From Mycolicibacterium hodleri (GTDB taxonomy: Bacteria > Actinomycetota > Actinomycetes > Mycobacteriales > Mycobacteriaceae), in contig NZ_RCZG01000001.1 in the NCBI RefSeq assembly GCF_006439015.1, forward strand, positions 558,001 through 622,000: DNA of 64,000 nucleotides, read 5' to 3'. The notes below the pieces were generated by a model. It did no database searches and was not told the origin of the DNA. It was given only the letters and a program-made list of their open reading frames with translations. Every line of letters begins with the position of its first letter. The first letter of the stretch is position 1. This document shows, in pieces, positions 27,832 to 35,612 of the stretch. Both the position numbers and the translations under genes were made by a program.

Positions 27832-30327
27832 ATGACGAAACACACACCAGATCCCGCCGCAGGGGCCTCTCGATGGGAGGCTCCCGCGGCGGGATCGTCA
27901 CGTCCGGCGAAGGATCTGGCGACCGCAGCCGAACAACTACTGACCGGCGGCAACAGACTTGATTCCGCAGCGCTGCGTGACGCGCTGCTTGATCTACACG
28001 AGTTCTGGCTCACCACTAAGGCAGCCGAAATCGGCATCACGGCAACCAGCGGGTTCGCCATCGTTGCGACCGGCGGCCTCGGACGAGGGGAACTGCTGCC
28101 GTTCTCCGATCTGGACCTGACCCTCATCCACGACGACATGCCCCCCGACGTGGTGTCGCAAGTGGCCGAACTGCTGTGGTATCCGTTGTGGGACGCCAAC
28201 ATTCACATCGACCACAGCGTTCGCACGGTGGCCGAAGCGCTTCAGGTCGCAGGCGAGGACATCTCTGCGGGCCTGGCGATGCTCGACGCCCGCCATATCG
28301 CGGGCGACGCTGATCTATCGGCGCTCCTAGTCGGTGGCGCCCGACGCCAGTGGCGCACCGGTATCGCGCCCCGATTCGAAGAACTCGTCGAACACACTCG
28401 GTCGCGCTGGGATCGCAGCGGTCAGATCGCCCACCGCGCCGAACCCGACCTGAAGAACGGTCGCGGAGGGTTGCGTGACGTTCAGCTGCTGAACGCGCTC
28501 GCCATCGCGCAGTTGGCCGATGCATACCCGAGTCGTTCGCTTGCCTCACCCACCGGGTCGCTCGGAGACGCGCACCTCGCGCTCCTGAACGTGCGTACGG
28601 AGTTGCACAGGGTGTCGCGTCGCGGCAGGGAGATGCTTCTGGCCCAGTTCGCCGACGAGATTGGCGCAGCCCTGCACATCGGCGACCGATTCGACCTTGC
28701 CCGCATGCTCAGCGATGCGGCGCGCACCATCAGTTACTACGTGGACGCCGGCATCCGGACTGCGTCGAATGCGTTGCCGCGCCGAGGATTGTCCGCATTG
28801 CGGCGGCCCGTACGCAGGCCCGTCGACGAAGGCGTGATCGAGTACGGCGGTGAGGTGATGCTGGCCCGCGATGCCCGCCCAGAGCGCGATCCAGGCCTCA
28901 TCCTGCGCGTCGCAGCCGCGTCCGCCACGACCGGATTGCCGATGTCGGCGTCGACTCTCAGTCGATTGGCCGAGACGGCACCGGAACTCCGCACGCCGTG
29001 GCCACGGCAGGCCCTCAAGGACCTGCTGGTGATGCTGGCCGCGGGTCCCGCCACCGTGGCCACCGTCGAGGCCTTGGATCGGACAGGGCTGTGGGGCAGG
29101 CTGTTCCCCGAATGGGGTGCCGTCCGCGACCTCCCGCCCCGCGACATCGTCCACATCTGGACCGTCGATCGGCATCTCGTCGAAACCATCTCGCGCGCAA
29201 GCGCGTTCACCACGCGGGTCTCGCGACCGGATCTTCTGGTGCTCGGTGCGTTGGCACACGACATCGGCAAGGGGCGCGGCGGGGACCACAGTGTCATCGG
29301 AGCCGATCTGGCGACGCAGATCGGCACCAGGTTGGGCCTCTGGCCGTCGGACGTCGCGCTGCTGTCGAAGATCGTTCGCTATCACCTGTTGCTCCCTGAC
29401 ACCGCGACCCGCCGAGACCTGCAGGACCCCAAGATCATTGCGTCAGTCGTCGAGGCACTCGACGGCGATCCGGTGCTGCTCGAACTGCTGCATGCTCTCG
29501 CGGAGGCCGATTCCCTGGCCACCGGTCCGGGCGTGTGGGGTGACTGGAAGGCCTCGCTCATCGGCGACCTGGTTCGCCGCTGCAGGCTGGTGATGGCCGG
29601 TGAGCCGCTGCCGCAACCCGATCCGATCGAGCCACGCCATCTCCTCCTTGCCGAGGACCGCGGAGTGCACGTCGAGCTGGTCGCAGGCGACAGTCCGCAC
29701 ATCTTCAACGTGGCGATGATCGCTCCCGACCGCAGAGGTCTGCTGTCCAAGGCGGCGGGGGTGATGGCGCTGAACTCCCTGCGGGTGCACTCGGCGTCCG
29801 TCAACAGCCACCAGGGCGTCGCCATCAACACGTTCGTGGTGTCGCCACACTTCGGCTCGCCGCCCGCCGCCGAGCTGCTGCGCGAACAGTTCGTGCTGGC
29901 GTTGGCAGGTGACCTCGACGTCATCGGTGCGCTCGAGCGTCGGGACCGTGATGCCGCCGCCACGAATACGGCGAGGGCGGGGGAGTTCCTGGACGCCGTC
30001 CCGATCAACGCGCCTCCGCCGCCCCGCGTCCTCTGGTTCGACGGGACGTCACCGGGCGAGTTCGTCCTGCAGATCCGCAGCACGGACCGGGCGGGGCTAT
30101 TGGCCCGGCTGACCGCGGTCATCGAGCGCGACGGCATCGACATCGCCTGGGCAAAGGTCACCACGCTCGGTTCCTCGGTAGTGGACGCCTTCGGCATCGT
30201 GGTGCCGTCGCTCGCCACCGGCGACGTGACGCAGGACCATTCGGAGGCACGTAAGGAACTCGAGCGCGACCTCTTCGCCGTGCTCCCCACGCCGAGCGCG
30301 GCGAAGGCGGTGCCGGAGGCCAGCTGA
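27832..30327 (+). CDS. glnD: PII nucleotidyltransferase / nucleotidyl-removing enzyme GlnD
   Basis: Glutamine-sensing bifunctional enzyme, 831 residues. The nucleotidyltransferase domain has [18 protein letters not shown], with the DxD metal site, near residues 82-99. The HD phosphohydrolase domain has [17 protein letters not shown]. Two ACT domains that sense glutamine close the protein (from about residue 620, and [17 protein letters not shown] near 750). In mycobacteria GlnD adenylylates PII, rather than uridylylating it, according to published work on M. tuberculosis. Residues 7-22 ([16 protein letters not shown]) are encoded by a long palindrome and look like an insertion into an otherwise ordinary N-terminus. 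ATG start after GGGGAAGG. Confidence 0.96.
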   Translation: MTKHTPDPAAGASRWEAPAAGSSRPAKDLATAAEQLLTGGNRLDSAALRDALLDLHEFWLTTKAAEIGITATSGFAIVATGGLGRGELLPFSDLDLTLIHDDMPPDVVSQVAELLWYPLWDANIHIDHSVRTVAEALQVAGEDISAGLAMLDARHIAGDADLSALLVGGARRQWRTGIAPRFEELVEHTRSRWDRSGQIAHRAEPDLKNGRGGLRDVQLLNALAIAQLADAYPSRSLASPTGSLGDAHLALLNVRTELHRVSRRGREMLLAQFADEIGAALHIGDRFDLARMLSDAARTISYYVDAGIRTASNALPRRGLSALRRPVRRPVDEGVIEYGGEVMLARDARPERDPGLILRVAAASATTGLPMSASTLSRLAETAPELRTPWPRQALKDLLVMLAAGPATVATVEALDRTGLWGRLFPEWGAVRDLPPRDIVHIWTVDRHLVETISRASAFTTRVSRPDLLVLGALAHDIGKGRGGDHSVIGADLATQIGTRLGLWPSDVALLSKIVRYHLLLPDTATRRDLQDPKIIASVVEALDGDPVLLELLHALAEADSLATGPGVWGDWKASLIGDLVRRCRLVMAGEPLPQPDPIEPRHLLLAEDRGVHVELVAGDSPHIFNVAMIAPDRRGLLSKAAGVMALNSLRVHSASVNSHQGVAINTFVVSPHFGSPPAAELLREQFVLALAGDLDVIGALERRDRDAAATNTARAGEFLDAVPINAPPPPRVLWFDGTSPGEFVLQIRSTDRAGLLARLTAVIERDGIDIAWAKVTTLGSSVVDAFGIVVPSLATGDVTQDHSEARKELERDLFAVLPTPSAAKAVPEAS
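27850..27896 (+). repeat. 47-nt palindrome inside glnD codons 7-22
   Basis: GATCCCGCCGC (27850-27860) pairs perfectly with GCGGCGGGATC (27886-27896). The inner arms 27861-27871 and 27875-27885 continue the stem with one mismatch and two G-U pairs around a 3-nt GAT loop. In mRNA this is a hairpin of about 22 bp starting 18 nt after the first base of the start codon. Confidence 0.9.
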
Positions 30328-30339
30328 GCGGCCGACCGC

Positions 30340-30345
30340 TAGGCT
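30340..30345 (+). promoter_or_regulatory. -10 element of ffh, apparently leaderless
   Basis: TAGGCT ends six bases before the ffh GTG at 30352, in a 24-bp gap after glnD. Confidence 0.5.
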
Positions 30346-30351
30346 AACCAC

Positions 30352-31923
30352 GTGTTCGAATCCCTATCCGACCGATTGACCGGGGCCCTTTCTGGCCTGC
30401 GTGGCAAGGGTCGGCTCACCGACGCCGACATCGACGCCACGGCACGCGAGATCCGGCTGGCCTTGCTCGAGGCCGACGTCTCGCTGGCCGTCGTGCGCGC
30501 CTTCATCACACGGGTGAAGGACCGTGCCAAGGGCGCGGAGGTATCCGGCGCCCTGAACCCCGCCCAGCAGGTCGTCAAGATCGTCAACGACGAGCTGGTC
30601 GGCATCCTCGGTGGCGAGACCCGGCAACTGGCGTATGCCAAGACGCCGCCGACCGTCGTCATGCTCGCGGGCCTGCAGGGTTCCGGTAAGACGACGCTGG
30701 CGGGCAAGCTCGCCAAGTGGTTCAAGGGTCAGGGCCACACCCCGCTCCTGGTGGCCTGCGATCTGCAGCGCCCCGGAGCGGTCAACCAGCTCCAGATCGT
30801 TGGCCAGCGTGCGGGCGTGGAGGTGTTCGCGCCGCATCCCGGGGTCTCGCCCGGCGGTGAGGACATCGCGGCGATGAAGGCCGGCGATCCCGTCTCCGTC
30901 GCCGCCGCCGGTCTCGCCGAGGCGAAGGCCAAGCACTTCGACGTCGTGATCGTCGACACCGCTGGCCGCCTAGGCATCGACGAGGATCTGATGAATCAGG
31001 CGGGAGCGATCCGCGACGCGGTCAACCCCGACGAGGTGCTGTTCGTCCTCGACTCGATGATCGGCCAGGACGCCGTGACGACCGCGGAGGCGTTCCGCGA
31101 GGGCGTCGGGTTCACGGGCGTCGTCCTGACCAAGCTCGACGGCGACGCCCGTGGTGGCGCCGCGCTTTCGGTGCGCGAGATCACCGGCGTGCCGATCCTC
31201 TTCGCCTCCGACGGTGAGAAGCTCGAGGACTTCGACGTCTTCCACCCCGACCGGATGGCCAGCCGAATCCTCGGCATGGGCGACGTGCTCACCCTCATCG
31301 AGCAGGCCGAACAGGTCTTCGACGCCGAGAAGGCAGAGGAAGCCGCCGCCAAGATCGGCTCCGGCGAGCTCACGCTGGAAGACTTCCTCGAGCAGATGCT
31401 GATGATCCGCAAGATGGGTCCGATCGGCAACCTGCTCGGCATGCTGCCCGGCGCCGGCCAGATGAAGGAGGCGCTGGCCGCCGTCGACGACACCCAGCTC
31501 GACCGGGTCCAGGCCATCATCCGAGGCATGACGCCCGCCGAGCGCGCGGATCCGAAGATCATCAACGCCTCGCGGCGGCTGCGCATTGCGAACGGTTCCG
31601 GTGTCGCGGTGGCTGAGGTGAACTCGCTCGTCGACCGGTTCTTCGACGCGCGCAAGATGATGTCGCAGATGGCCGGGCAGATGGGAATGCCGTTCGCCCG
31701 CAAGGGGTCATCGCGCAAGGCGGCCAAGGGCAAGAACAAGCAGGCAGGCAAGAAGAAGGGCAATCGGGGGCCGACCCCGCCGAAGACGCCCAATCCGCTC
31801 GGCGTCGGCGGGATGCCCGCGGGCTTCCCCGACCTGTCGAACATGCCGAAGGGTCTCGACGAATTGCCGCCGGGCCTGGCGAACTTCGACCTGTCCAAGT
31901 TGAAGTTCCCCGGCCAGAAGTAG
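30352..31923 (+). CDS. ffh: Signal recognition particle protein Ffh
   Basis: SRP54-type GTPase, 523 residues, binding 4.5S RNA and signal peptides for co-translational targeting. N domain at residues 1-95. G domain: G1 GLQGSGKTTLAGKLA, DTAGRLGID and TKLDGDARGG. The methionine-rich M domain has EDFLEQMLMIRKMGPIGNLLGMLPG. A Lys/Gly/Pro-rich tail of about 70 residues after the M domain is typical of mycobacterial Ffh. GTG start with a leaderless-type promoter. Equivalent to M. tuberculosis Rv2916c. Confidence 0.97.
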   Translation: MFESLSDRLTGALSGLRGKGRLTDADIDATAREIRLALLEADVSLAVVRAFITRVKDRAKGAEVSGALNPAQQVVKIVNDELVGILGGETRQLAYAKTPPTVVMLAGLQGSGKTTLAGKLAKWFKGQGHTPLLVACDLQRPGAVNQLQIVGQRAGVEVFAPHPGVSPGGEDIAAMKAGDPVSVAAAGLAEAKAKHFDVVIVDTAGRLGIDEDLMNQAGAIRDAVNPDEVLFVLDSMIGQDAVTTAEAFREGVGFTGVVLTKLDGDARGGAALSVREITGVPILFASDGEKLEDFDVFHPDRMASRILGMGDVLTLIEQAEQVFDAEKAEEAAAKIGSGELTLEDFLEQMLMIRKMGPIGNLLGMLPGAGQMKEALAAVDDTQLDRVQAIIRGMTPAERADPKIINASRRLRIANGSGVAVAEVNSLVDRFFDARKMMSQMAGQMGMPFARKGSSRKAAKGKNKQAGKKKGNRGPTPPKTPNPLGVGGMPAGFPDLSNMPKGLDELPPGLANFDLSKLKFPGQK

Positions 31924-31927
31924 CCGT

Positions 31928-32995
31928 TTGCGCCTGCATCTGCGCGGTCGAGGCCTGCCCGACGGGGAGCCCGTCGAATGGTGGGTGGTCGATGGCGTTC
32001 TGAGCAGCGAGCGGACTGCCAACGCCGACAACGTGTTCGACGGCGGCTGGATCCTGCCGGGTCTCGTCGACGCGCATTGTCACGTCGGCCTCGGCCCGGG
32101 TGGAGCGACAAGTTTCGACGAGGCCATCAGGCAGGCCGAGACCGAACGCGACGTCGGTGCGCTACTGCTGCGGGACGCCGGTTCACCCGTCGACACGCGG
32201 AGCCTCGACGATCGCGACGACCTGCCGCGCCTCATCCGCGCCGGCCGCCACCTGGCCCGGCCCAAGCGGTACCTGCCGGGTGTGCCGATCGACGTCGAGG
32301 ACGAGTCCCAGCTACCCGCCGCCGTCGCGGAGCAGGCCCGCTGGGGCGACGGTTGGGTGAAGCTGGTCGGCGACTGGATCGACAGGGGCGTCGGCGATCT
32401 CGCGCCACTGTGGTCCGACGAGGTCTTGGTCGACGCCATCGCCGCCGCCCACGCCGAAGGCGCCCGAGTGACCGCGCACGTGTTCGGCGAGGATGCTCTG
32501 CCCGGTTTGATCAACGCGGGCATCGACTGCATCGAGCACGGCACCGGCGTCACCGACGACGTCATCGAGATGATGCTCGAGCACGGCACCGCGCTGGTGC
32601 CGACGCTGATCAACATCGAGAACTTCCCCGGCATCGCCGACGCGGCGGCCAAGTATTCGACGTACGCCAAGCACATGCGGGATCTCTACGCCTCCTGCAC
32701 GCAACGGGTCGGCGCCGCGCATGACGCGGGCGTACCCATCTATGCGGGGACCGACGCGGGGGGCATGGTCGCGCACGGCCGCATCGCCGACGAGGTGGAC
32801 GCCCTCAGGACCGTGGGTATGAGCGCGACGGCCGCGCTCGGCGCCGCGTGCTGGGATGCGAGGGCGTGGCTGGGCAGGCCCGCGTTGGAGCACGGCGCGT
32901 CGGCCGATTTGGTCTGCTATGCCGACGATCCCCGTGAGCCGCGGGTGCTGAACCAGCCGTCCCTGATCATCCTGCGCGGCAGGGTGTTTCGCTGA
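31928..32995 (+). CDS. Metal-dependent amidohydrolase
   Basis: A 355-residue amidohydrolase-superfamily enzyme of the imidazolonepropionase/prolidase-like group. Metal ligands are in DAHCHVGLG (HxH), VTAHVFGEDALPG, DCIEHGTG and the terminal YAGTDAGG aspartate. Substrate is not predictable. The TTG start lies four bases after the ffh stop, so it is co-transcribed with ffh as in M. tuberculosis (Rv2915c), where its role is also unclear. A long inverted repeat follows the gene and may end the transcript. Confidence 0.85.
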   Translation: MRLHLRGRGLPDGEPVEWWVVDGVLSSERTANADNVFDGGWILPGLVDAHCHVGLGPGGATSFDEAIRQAETERDVGALLLRDAGSPVDTRSLDDRDDLPRLIRAGRHLARPKRYLPGVPIDVEDESQLPAAVAEQARWGDGWVKLVGDWIDRGVGDLAPLWSDEVLVDAIAAAHAEGARVTAHVFGEDALPGLINAGIDCIEHGTGVTDDVIEMMLEHGTALVPTLINIENFPGIADAAAKYSTYAKHMRDLYASCTQRVGAAHDAGVPIYAGTDAGGMVAHGRIADEVDALRTVGMSATAALGAACWDARAWLGRPALEHGASADLVCYADDPREPRVLNQPSLIILRGRVFR

Positions 32996-33005
32996 GTCTT
33001 TCCAG

Positions 33006-33067
33006 CGCGAGCAGACGCAAAAGTGCCGCGCGCCTCGGTGTGTCACGACCCTTTGCGTCTGCTCGCG
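33006..33067. repeat. Long inverted repeat downstream of the amidohydrolase
   Basis: CGCGAGCAGACGCAAA (33006-33021) is perfectly complementary to TTTGCGTCTGCTCGCG (33052-33067), a 16-bp stem with a 30-nt loop. No T-run follows. Position after the ffh/amidohydrolase operon suggests a transcription end or a dispersed palindromic repeat. Confidence 0.8.
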
Positions 33068-33115
33068 GGGCCTTGAAATGCCAATGGAAGTAGTACACGG
33101 CCCGGCGGGGCAGGC

Positions 33116-33577
33116 ATGGACTTAGGCGCCGTCCTGGGGAGCCGGGACGGGCAAGCGGAGCCGACTCTCACAGAAGATGACAAGGCTCTGCGACAGTGGT
33201 TCAACAGCAACGTTCTTCAGGATTCCCGGTGCAACAGCAAGCTCATCCTGAAGCTGGCCGCGTCGGCGATGCATAGCGACGAGTTCAGAGCTCGGCTCGT
33301 CGATCATACCGACGAAGTCCTTGCCGAGGTCGGGCACTCCTCTCCCGGCGGGGTCGGACTCAAGTTCCTCGACAACACACCACAGACGCTTCACGTCATC
33401 CTGCCGACGCGGCCGGAGAACAGGCCGCCCGAACTTCGCGAACTTCTCCATTCGAGGACTTCGATCGCCACCTTCTCGACCGTGGACGACTGGGACTTCG
33501 GCGACCTCGGTACCGGTGACACCAACTCCGGAGACGAGGGACTGGACGGGCATCCGGTCAAAACGATGACCGTCTGA
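33116..33577 (+). CDS. Orphan NHLP (nitrile-hydratase-leader-peptide) family protein
   Basis: A 153-residue protein whose middle part resembles the NHLP leader family, which derives from the nitrile hydratase alpha subunit and serves as leader of many RiPP precursors. The diagnostic run is SDEFRARLVDHTDEVLAEVG (residues 54-73), then GVGLKFLDNTPQTLHVILPT (79-98) and RPE. After the leader end comes a tail of about 45 residues rich in Ser, Thr, Asp and Gly, with no Cys and no GG cleavage site. The Cys-Thr-Leu-Cys-type metal centre of true nitrile hydratase is absent. No maturase, peptidase-transporter or YcaO gene is nearby. It ends six bases before the convergent carboxypeptidase gene. GGGGCAGG before the ATG may be the ribosome site. 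Confidence 0.75.
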   Translation: MDLGAVLGSRDGQAEPTLTEDDKALRQWFNSNVLQDSRCNSKLILKLAASAMHSDEFRARLVDHTDEVLAEVGHSSPGGVGLKFLDNTPQTLHVILPTRPENRPPELRELLHSRTSIATFSTVDDWDFGDLGTGDTNSGDEGLDGHPVKTMTV

Positions 33578-33583
33578 CCTCGC

Positions 33584-34417
33584 TCAGGCGGGTTGGCTGA
33601 AACCCCAGTCGAACAAGCCGATCGCCTGATCGTAGAGATCGCCTGCGCCGTACATCTGCACGACGACCAATCGGCGGTTGCCCCGTTGTGCCGCACCGAC
33701 ATACGTCTTGCGCGCCAGGTTGGTGAAACCCGTCTTGCCGCCGAGGTCGCCGGGGTAGCGGGAGAGTAGTTCGTTCTGGGCCGTGATGGTCTTGCCGGGG
33801 AACTGGGCCGACGGCTGCCGCAGGATGTAGGCGATCAGCGGGTTGGCCAGCGCCGCACGGAAGATCAGTGCCAGGTCGTGTGGTGTGGTCACCGACTCCC
33901 AGCCGGGCCCGTCCAATCCCGACGGCGAGCCGGCTCTGGTGCTGCGGGCGCCCAACTGCTGAGCCTTGGCGTTCATCCTCGCGACGGCGACGCGTTGCCC
34001 TCCGAGCATGTCGGCCAACATGGTCGCAGCGTCGTTGCCCGACACCATCAGCAGGCCCTCGAGCAGTTGGCGGGTGGTGTACGGCTGGCCGGGCGTCAGC
34101 CCGACACAGGAACATTCGACGTCGTCGTGCGACGAGTTGGCCCGTGCGAAGGAATTCGGGTTGAGATGGTCGACGACGACGAGGGCCAACAGTGTCTTGA
34201 TGGTGCTCGCCGGAGCGTGCGCGCCGTAGGGGTCCTTCGCCGCGAGGACGCGACCGCTGTCCATATCCGCCACCAGCCACGCCTGAGCAGGGCCGTCGGG
34301 GGGAGCGACGACTGCGCCCGCGGGTTCGGCGGCGGGTTGCGCCAGGGCGGCCGGCGCGATGGTCGCGGTCAGCGCTGTGCCGAGGGCGAGCGCCGTAGCC
34401 GCAAACAGTCTTCGCAC
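33584..34417 (-). CDS. dacB2: D-alanyl-D-alanine carboxypeptidase (PBP5/DacB2-like)
   Basis: Exported low-molecular-weight penicillin-binding protein, 277 residues, trimming peptidoglycan pentapeptides. A signal peptide (RRLFAATALALGTALTATIA) comes first. Active-site motifs follow in order: ASTIK (SxxK, nucleophile Ser), SGN (MVSGNDAA) and KTG (GGKTGFTNLAR). No C-terminal membrane helix is seen. The GTG start at 34417 has TACGCT ending six bases upstream on its strand, a leaderless pattern. The protein is similar to its upstream tandem neighbour. Corresponds to the dacB2 (Rv2911) position in M. tuberculosis. Confidence 0.9.
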   Translation of the reverse strand: MRRLFAATALALGTALTATIAPAALAQPAAEPAGAVVAPPDGPAQAWLVADMDSGRVLAAKDPYGAHAPASTIKTLLALVVVDHLNPNSFARANSSHDDVECSCVGLTPGQPYTTRQLLEGLLMVSGNDAATMLADMLGGQRVAVARMNAKAQQLGARSTRAGSPSGLDGPGWESVTTPHDLALIFRAALANPLIAYILRQPSAQFPGKTITAQNELLSRYPGDLGGKTGFTNLARKTYVGAAQRGNRRLVVVQMYGAGDLYDQAIGLFDWGFSQPA

Positions 34418-34423
34418 AACGCG

Positions 34424-34429
34424 AGCGTA
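34424..34429 (-). promoter_or_regulatory. -10 element of the downstream carboxypeptidase gene
   Basis: On the minus strand TACGCT ends six bases before the GTG at 34417; no ribosome site intervenes. Confidence 0.48.
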
Positions 34430-34564
34430 GGGAGCGCCGGACTCGTCCAGCGCGCGATCAGGTCTCCGTCGGGTATCGGAGTAGGCAACGCACCGAAATC
34501 CACGTTTCGCATGCCCACTCCCGCAACTACTCTGCAGAACGTCGATCTCGCGGGCGGCGGGGCG

Positions 34565-35452
34565 CTATAGAGTGCCGATCCCGACTGAGTGGTCCTGCGC
34601 GAAGCCCCAGTCGAGGAGCCCGGTGGCCTGATCCCAATAGGTCGGCCCGCCCTCGACGACGAGTCCGTACATCATGGCGACCACCAGGCGTCGGCCATTG
34701 CGCTGAGCGGCCCCGACGAACGTCTTGCGGGCGGGGTCGGTGAAGCCCGTCTTGCCGCCGAGCATGCCCGGATAGCGAGCCAACATCTCGTCCTGGTTGA
34801 TCAGCGTCTCGGGCCCGGTGTCGCCCGGGAACGGTGCGGTGGGGGATGAGGTGATGGACGTGAACACGGGGTTGTCGAGCGCGGCGCGGAAGATGATCGC
34901 GAGGTCGTGCGGTGTCGTGTAGCCGTCGATGCCAGGCCCGTTGAGACCCGATGGCGATCCGGCTCGCGTGCCGGTGGCACCGAGAGCGACCGCCTTGGCG
35001 TTCATCTTGCCGACCGCGACGTCCATGCCGCCGAGCATGTGGGCCAGCGTGTTCGCCGCATCGTTGCCCGACACCAGCAGCAGACCGTCGAGGAGGTCCC
35101 GCGCCGAATAGACGTGTCCGGCCGTCACGCCTACGCAGTTGCACTCCGCGTTCGCGTCGGCCTCACTCGCCACGACGGTCGCGTCCAGCGGCAGTTCGTC
35201 GAGGACCACCAGGGCGAGAAGGACCTTGATGGTGCTGGCTGGGGGATGGGTGACGTACTCGTCGCGGCCCGCCAGGATCTGGCCGGAATCGAGGTCGGCG
35301 ACGATCCAGGCGGGCGCGGGGCCGTTCGGAATCTGAGCCGCGACGATCGGCTGGACATCACTGTCGGCCGCCGCAACAGCAGTGTCGATCACCAGTGAGC
35401 CCGGGAGAAGCGCTGCGATGGACACCGCGATGCGGCCTAGGAGCCTGACCAT
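34565..35452 (-). CDS. D-alanyl-D-alanine carboxypeptidase, tandem paralogue
   Basis: A 295-residue exported carboxypeptidase with signal peptide (LLGRIAVSIAALLPGSLVI) and the motifs ASTIK, SGN (LVSGNDAANT) and KTG (GGKTGFTDPARKT). Both paralogues keep the phrase ACNCVG/ECNCVG-like region with two nearby cysteines (here AECNCVGVTAG), so they probably share a disulfide. The two genes are separated by 147 bp and likely arose by duplication. The ATG at 35452 follows TAGGCT by eight bases on the minus strand. Divergent from the NAGGN osmolyte cluster. Confidence 0.9.
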   Translation of the reverse strand: MVRLLGRIAVSIAALLPGSLVIDTAVAAADSDVQPIVAAQIPNGPAPAWIVADLDSGQILAGRDEYVTHPPASTIKVLLALVVLDELPLDATVVASEADANAECNCVGVTAGHVYSARDLLDGLLLVSGNDAANTLAHMLGGMDVAVGKMNAKAVALGATGTRAGSPSGLNGPGIDGYTTPHDLAIIFRAALDNPVFTSITSSPTAPFPGDTGPETLINQDEMLARYPGMLGGKTGFTDPARKTFVGAAQRNGRRLVVAMMYGLVVEGGPTYWDQATGLLDWGFAQDHSVGIGTL

Positions 35453-35502
35453 GGCCGCCGAGCCTACTTGCCGTCCGAGTGGCGTGGACCACCCCGGTGT
35501 TT

Positions 35503-35536
35503 GACGGCCACGCAATCCGGCTAAAGACGGCCACGC
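35503..35536. repeat. Paired 11-bp direct repeats in a divergent promoter region
   Basis: GACGGCCACGC occurs at 35503-35513 and 35526-35536, starts 23 bp apart (about two helical turns), between the carboxypeptidase and osmolyte genes. It could be a regulator-binding pair; no known regulator is assigned. Confidence 0.55.
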
Positions 35537-35574
35537 TGACGTCGTCGTGCGCGGACGAGAGCTGCCAAATCCCC

Positions 35575-35580
35575 TACTGT
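35575..35580 (+). promoter_or_regulatory. -10 element of the osmolyte cluster
   Basis: TACTGT fits TANNNT and would give a leader of about 26 nt containing the GAGGGAG ribosome site before the ATG at 35613. Confidence 0.4.
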
Positions 35581-35612
35581 CTACGCTGACACCATCGAGG
35601 GAGTCGATCACA

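Noticed and set aside
27850..27896. Transcription terminator in glnD
   Set aside because: It lies inside the coding sequence, no T-tract follows and the glnD frame continues intact for more than 800 codons.
33116..33577. True nitrile hydratase alpha subunit
   Set aside because: The metal-binding cysteine cluster of the catalytic subunit is missing and no beta subunit gene is present; only the leader-like part matches.
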